Virus record (IMG/VR): IMGVR_UViG_3300031673_008691
Location: 1 to 28,577 of that record
Source of the DNA: a virus
DNA length: 28,577 nt
Strand: one strand, 5' to 3'
Below the pieces are notes generated by a model that saw nothing but the letters and a program-made list of their open reading frames with translations, made no database searches and was not told where the DNA came from. Positions within the stretch are counted from its first letter, which is position 1; the number at the start of each line of letters is the position of its first letter. The position numbers were made by a program, and so were the translations under genes. Below are positions 25,774 through 28,577 of the stretch, in pieces.

Positions 25774-27899
25774 TGTCACAATTACATTTATATAACGCGA
25801 CACCTTATATTCCTGCTGGTCAGGAGGTAACATTTAATCTTTACATGTCTGCAGTGAACAAGACAATTACAGAAAAGGAATGGATTTATTTTAATGACTC
25901 ATCTCCTTTAACAGCTACTCAGGTTTTTAGTACTAATTATGGTCCTGTTTCTACTGATTCTGTTTATTTAGAAGTTTCATATAGTAATGATATATATGGT
26001 ACGATATCTCTGTTGATGTCTTCAGTGGGAAGTTCTTATTTAGAAGGTGTTCCAAGTATAGTTCTTACCGACCCAACTGCAGTGTTCACCCCAGCCCCTT
26101 CAGCTTATTTGGAAGATAGTGGCAGAGTAACACTTGTAACTTTGGGTGATGTATATTCTTCTGCATATGATAGTGGCATTACTAGAATCGCAATTTCCGA
26201 AGGATATATAGTCCCAGACTATTTTACGAATAACTTCAAAGCCGATGATGTTACAATTGACTATGGAGACGGAAACGTTGTTTTATTCACATATTACGGT
26301 GGTCCTGCTGATACATTTACACATACGTTCTCTTCCACAGGTATTTTTGATTTACATGCAAGTGTTTCAACATCAACGGAAACAATTACACAAGATTTTT
26401 CTGCATATATTAACATCATCAATGATGTTTCGTATGCCTCTGAAAATGTTATTAGAACTGGTTATAACGATAATATTAACTTACCCAACCCTATTTGTAA
26501 TATCCCAGTTAATGAATTTGTCTCTCACGAACCCATTAATCAAATTTTCAAGAAACTTTGGGATAATTTTATTTATTTGCAAGATATATCAAAATTATAT
26601 CAAACAGCCCCACAAGATTATATAGGTTGGGGTCATTTAACCTCCACAAAAGATATTAATTGGCACACAAATACATTTTCAGCAAGTACAATTCCCATTT
26701 CTTACGAGTTACCCAATATTACACATATAATTGCGAATAAGGATAAGGGAACATTTATATCTCTCACTGACAGAGTTAGAGAATATAGTCACACGCTTGA
26801 CACTACTGATGTTTTATACAATACAATATCTCCAAGTGGCGTCGCCTCCACAATTTCAATCAAATCTTTCGATGTTGCAAAAAACGGGAATATCTACATT
26901 CTTGACGCAAGAAAATTATTAATATATGTTTATAAATTCAACACATCTTTGAATGATTATTTTCCAACTATTCAATGGGGTGGTCTCGGTGGGGTTGCAG
27001 GATTAACTAAATTTTACAAACCGAATGATATCTATATTAAAGATAACAATGTTTATGTTACAGACTCTGGAAATAATTGTATCAAGCGCTTTAGTTTGGG
27101 TGGACAATGGGGACATACATATCAAGATGAAGTTTTTTATGGGGGTGATATATTAAAAAACGCCCCTGTATCTTGTACTACAGATTTAAATAACGATATA
27201 TATGTTTGCAATCAATCCACAATTGTTAAATTTAGTTATTCTGGAAAAAAACTCTGGGAAATTGACATCACCACAGAAGCAGATTCGACAAATATAGTTT
27301 CTATACGCAGTGCTTTAGGATTTATCTATGTTCTTACAGAGAATAAAATACTGAGGTATTTATCAAATGGTAAGTTCACTAATTCATTTGCAGACAAATC
27401 TTCAAAAATTGCTACATATAAATCTTTCCACATAAACGAAGATTATAATTTATATATTAATACAGGTGAAATAATTTTACATTATGTAGATTACCCAGTA
27501 CTATTCAACGCTCTTGTAGATACTTCTTACATTCCGTTTGATGATATAAAAATTAAACCAGATGAATTTGTTACATCATTAACTTATAATAAAGCATTTC
27601 ACAGATTGTATGATAATTTTAAATTTCTTTATCATTCAATTGAGAGCAAAATAATCAATAATTCTGATGGATCACTTTCAATTGAACCAATGTCAAGTTG
27701 TGATAGTCTTTCGCTTGGTGGACTTCCCATAAGCAAAGACGAAATTTATATAGGACTAAATGAAATTGTCACACCAGAAGTAATGAATAGATGCATTGAT
27801 AAGTTATTAACAATACAACAGTTTCTGCTTGATATTCTTATGAATAAGTATTCAAGGTGCATTACGGGGTCGGTTGAAAGTTTTGAAAACAATAACTAA
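25773..27899 (+). CDS. Virion structural protein: PKD domain, six-bladed NHL-like propeller, three helical motifs
   Basis: The start is taken as ATG 25773 (708 residues) because it overlaps the previous stop as TAATG; an in-frame GTG three codons earlier (25764) is less likely. Residues about 95-215 form a PKD domain with TIDYGDGN around Asp163-Gly167 and a closing strand GIFDLHASVSTS. Residues about 305-590 form a propeller with six recognisable blades, for example FDVAKNGNIYILDARKL, the canonical PNDIYIKDNNVYVTDSGNN, and CTTDLNNDIYVCN. A 26-residue helical motif ([ND]E[FI]V[ST]x4Nx5Lx6L) occurs three times without gaps, at residues 247, 597 and 663, so the propeller is inserted between copies. 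This suggests a structural protein with helices that dock in the baseplate and a propeller projecting outward. No enzymatic residues are seen. Confidence 0.83.
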   Translation: MSQLHLYNATPYIPAGQEVTFNLYMSAVNKTITEKEWIYFNDSSPLTATQVFSTNYGPVSTDSVYLEVSYSNDIYGTISLLMSSVGSSYLEGVPSIVLTDPTAVFTPAPSAYLEDSGRVTLVTLGDVYSSAYDSGITRIAISEGYIVPDYFTNNFKADDVTIDYGDGNVVLFTYYGGPADTFTHTFSSTGIFDLHASVSTSTETITQDFSAYINIINDVSYASENVIRTGYNDNINLPNPICNIPVNEFVSHEPINQIFKKLWDNFIYLQDISKLYQTAPQDYIGWGHLTSTKDINWHTNTFSASTIPISYELPNITHIIANKDKGTFISLTDRVREYSHTLDTTDVLYNTISPSGVASTISIKSFDVAKNGNIYILDARKLLIYVYKFNTSLNDYFPTIQWGGLGGVAGLTKFYKPNDIYIKDNNVYVTDSGNNCIKRFSLGGQWGHTYQDEVFYGGDILKNAPVSCTTDLNNDIYVCNQSTIVKFSYSGKKLWEIDITTEADSTNIVSIRSALGFIYVLTENKILRYLSNGKFTNSFADKSSKIATYKSFHINEDYNLYINTGEIILHYVDYPVLFNALVDTSYIPFDDIKIKPDEFVTSLTYNKAFHRLYDNFKFLYHSIESKIINNSDGSLSIEPMSSCDSLSLGGLPISKDEIYIGLNEIVTPEVMNRCIDKLLTIQQFLLDILMNKYSRCITGSVESFENNN
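26511..27839 (+). repeat. Three dispersed copies of a 26-residue helical motif in the 708-residue gene
   Basis: Copies begin at nt 26511, 27561 and 27759. Aligned without gaps they read NEFVSHEPINQIFKKL, DEFVTSLTYNKAFHRL and NEIVTPEVMNRCIDKL, each followed by a helix whose seventh residue is Leu. Shared positions are acidic/Asn 1, Glu 2, Val 4, Ser/Thr 5, Asn 10, Leu 16 and Leu 23. Copies 1 and 2 also share DNF at 18-20. The first copy is separated from the second by the whole propeller; copies 2 and 3 are 66 residues apart. Confidence 0.65.
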
Positions 27900-27989
27900 A
27901 AATTCATTTAGTTCATAAGTATTTCCACCAACAATGGTGCGCTTATACAGTATAAGTGAACTCAATTTGAGTTACCTGAGGAAAAATAT
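27900..27989 (+). promoter_or_regulatory. Structured leader upstream of fibre gene: three abutting hairpins, candidate late promoter, ribosome site
   Basis: This 90-bp gap is the longest non-coding stretch in the window. Three inverted repeats lie end to end: CACCA-ACAA-TGGTG (27926-27939), an 8-bp stem with one G-U pair built on CTTATACAGTATAAG (27940-27958), and AACTCAATTTGAGTT (27959-27973). Five bases later comes a strong Shine-Dalgarno GAGGA (27978-27982), seven bases before the ATG at 27990. TATAAGTG (27951-27958) matches the late element at six of eight bases and would give a short leader; a similar CATAAGTA lies at 27914-27921. The hairpins could stop read-through from the block upstream, protect the mRNA, or control fibre translation. 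They lack a U-tract, so a classical terminator is not evident. Confidence 0.5.
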
Positions 27990-28577
27990 ATGTCCAATCA
28001 ATTCCATTCTAAATACCACCGACACAACCACCACACAAATCCCACAATAGGTGAGAGAGATTCAGCAACAGACCCAATAGCATCACCTTCAGATCCTTTT
28101 CAAGGTGACTTTATAATTAACGGTGGACTAAGTGCAACATCTTTAACCGCGGTAGACATATTTACCACAGATATATTCACAACTAGTATTTCAGCTACAG
28201 AGATACATGCAATATCTTCTTATACTCATTACCAAGACATTTTAGTTTCTGAACTATCGGGATTTAACGTCACCGGGGATGTAACTATTGAAGGCAGCGT
28301 TAGTATGACTGGATGCTTGTCTACTGATTGTATCAGACCAGCATCTACATTAACTACACCCATTTTAGTTCATTCTAACTTAGATATGATGGGCTATAGT
28401 ATTTCAGGGATCGGGAACAATAGTTTAACGTTTGAATCCGGTTTGAAGATTTCAAGTGATGAACGGGCCAGATTTAGAGCGCCTACTGCATATTCTACTG
28501 CTTTTGGAACAGCATCAGCTTATGGTTTGCTTTCGTTTGCGGAAGGGTCTGCAGCAATCGCCATCGGTGTTTCTAGC
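27990..28577 (+). CDS. Partial fibre/adhesin with His-rich N-terminus and YadA-like head repeat
   Basis: The frame opens with ATG at 27990, seven bases after GAGGA, and continues for 196 codons to the window edge. The N-terminus has five His in ten residues (FHSKYHRHNHHTNP), then DPIASPSDPFQGDF. Next come short repeated strands rich in Thr/Ser (SLTAVDIFTTDIFTTSISAT), a beta-solenoid-like pattern (GDVTIEGSVSMTG), and at the right edge ATAYSTAFG-type sequence turning into FAEGSAAIAIG. That last pattern fits the head repeats of trimeric YadA-type adhesins, in which S-x-A-x-G units recur. The protein is therefore probably a trimeric tail fibre. The C-terminal part, often an intramolecular chaperone in such fibres, lies outside the window. 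The His cluster may bind metal, as His pairs do in T4 fibre tips, but here it is N-terminal and so perhaps at the attachment end. Confidence 0.75.
   Translation, partial: MSNQFHSKYHRHNHHTNPTIGERDSATDPIASPSDPFQGDFIINGGLSATSLTAVDIFTTDIFTTSISATEIHAISSYTHYQDILVSELSGFNVTGDVTIEGSVSMTGCLSTDCIRPASTLTTPILVHSNLDMMGYSISGIGNNSLTFESGLKISSDERARFRAPTAYSTAFGTASAYGLLSFAEGSAAIAIGVSS

Noticed and set aside
25764-25775. GTG start three codons upstream for the 708-residue gene
   Set aside because: The ATG at 25773 overlaps the preceding stop as TAATG, the same coupling used at two other junctions, and is the more likely start.
27990-28577. Diversity-generating retroelement target in the fibre
   Set aside because: No reverse transcriptase, template repeat or variable repeat is visible, and the fibre's C-terminus is outside the window.
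1-28577. tRNA genes, CRISPR arrays, insertion sequences, rRNA
   Set aside because: No cloverleaf-like sequence with a tRNA acceptor and T-loop pattern, no regularly spaced direct repeats, no transposase and no rRNA segment were seen; almost all of the window is protein-coding.

Overview
The window looks like part of an AT-rich genome of a T4-superfamily contractile-tailed phage. Three genes are recognisable by family: a T4 gp44-type sliding-clamp loader subunit and the two baseplate-wedge proteins gp25 and gp6. TATAAATA-type late promoters sit in short intergenic gaps. The style of the very long, Ser/Thr/Asn-rich, beta-rich virion proteins (NHL propellers, PKD, LamG, C1q-like and YadA-like pieces) is what I associate with large marine T4-like phages. 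The host cannot be read from the sequence.

Left end (1-2700). A partial minus-strand gene resembles a small terminase subunit (gp16-like). Divergent from it, a plus-strand pair encodes a trimeric dUTPase and the gp44-like clamp loader. Convergent with the pair, and overlapping its end by 29 bp, is a minus-strand gene of unknown function with a possible C-terminal helix-turn-helix. The 55-bp gap between that gene and gp25 (2646-2700) appears to be a back-to-back late promoter region.

Baseplate and fibre block (2701 to the end, all plus strand, gaps of at most 20 bp until 27899). The order is gp25, gp6, then proteins of 2461, 1614, 1329, 720, 220, 568 and 708 residues, then a partial fibre. 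The 2461-residue protein has a Gly-rich N-terminal part and a six-bladed NHL-like propeller near the C-terminus. The 1614-residue protein has a helical N-terminus. The 1329-residue protein has three tandem repeats, a PKD-like domain and a compositionally distinct C-terminus. The 720-residue protein ends in the N-terminal half of a LamG domain. The 220-residue protein is a coiled-coil/C1q-like trimer with its own late promoter. The 568-residue protein has a propeller-like part followed by the C-terminal half of a LamG domain. The 708-residue protein has a PKD domain, a propeller and three copies of a helical motif. The final gene is a His-rich, YadA-like fibre that runs off the window. The genes are likely co-transcribed late and build the baseplate periphery and host-binding apparatus, occupying the place where T4 has gp7 to gp12.

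Most interesting points. (1) The two LamG halves in the 720- and 568-residue proteins are complementary, and the C1q-like gene lies between them, suggesting a single ancestral gene split by a promoter-bearing cassette. (2) Three RNA hairpins abut one another directly upstream of the fibre gene. (3) Two sets of internal protein repeats, in the 1329- and 708-residue proteins, look undescribed. All family calls were made by eye, without database searches.
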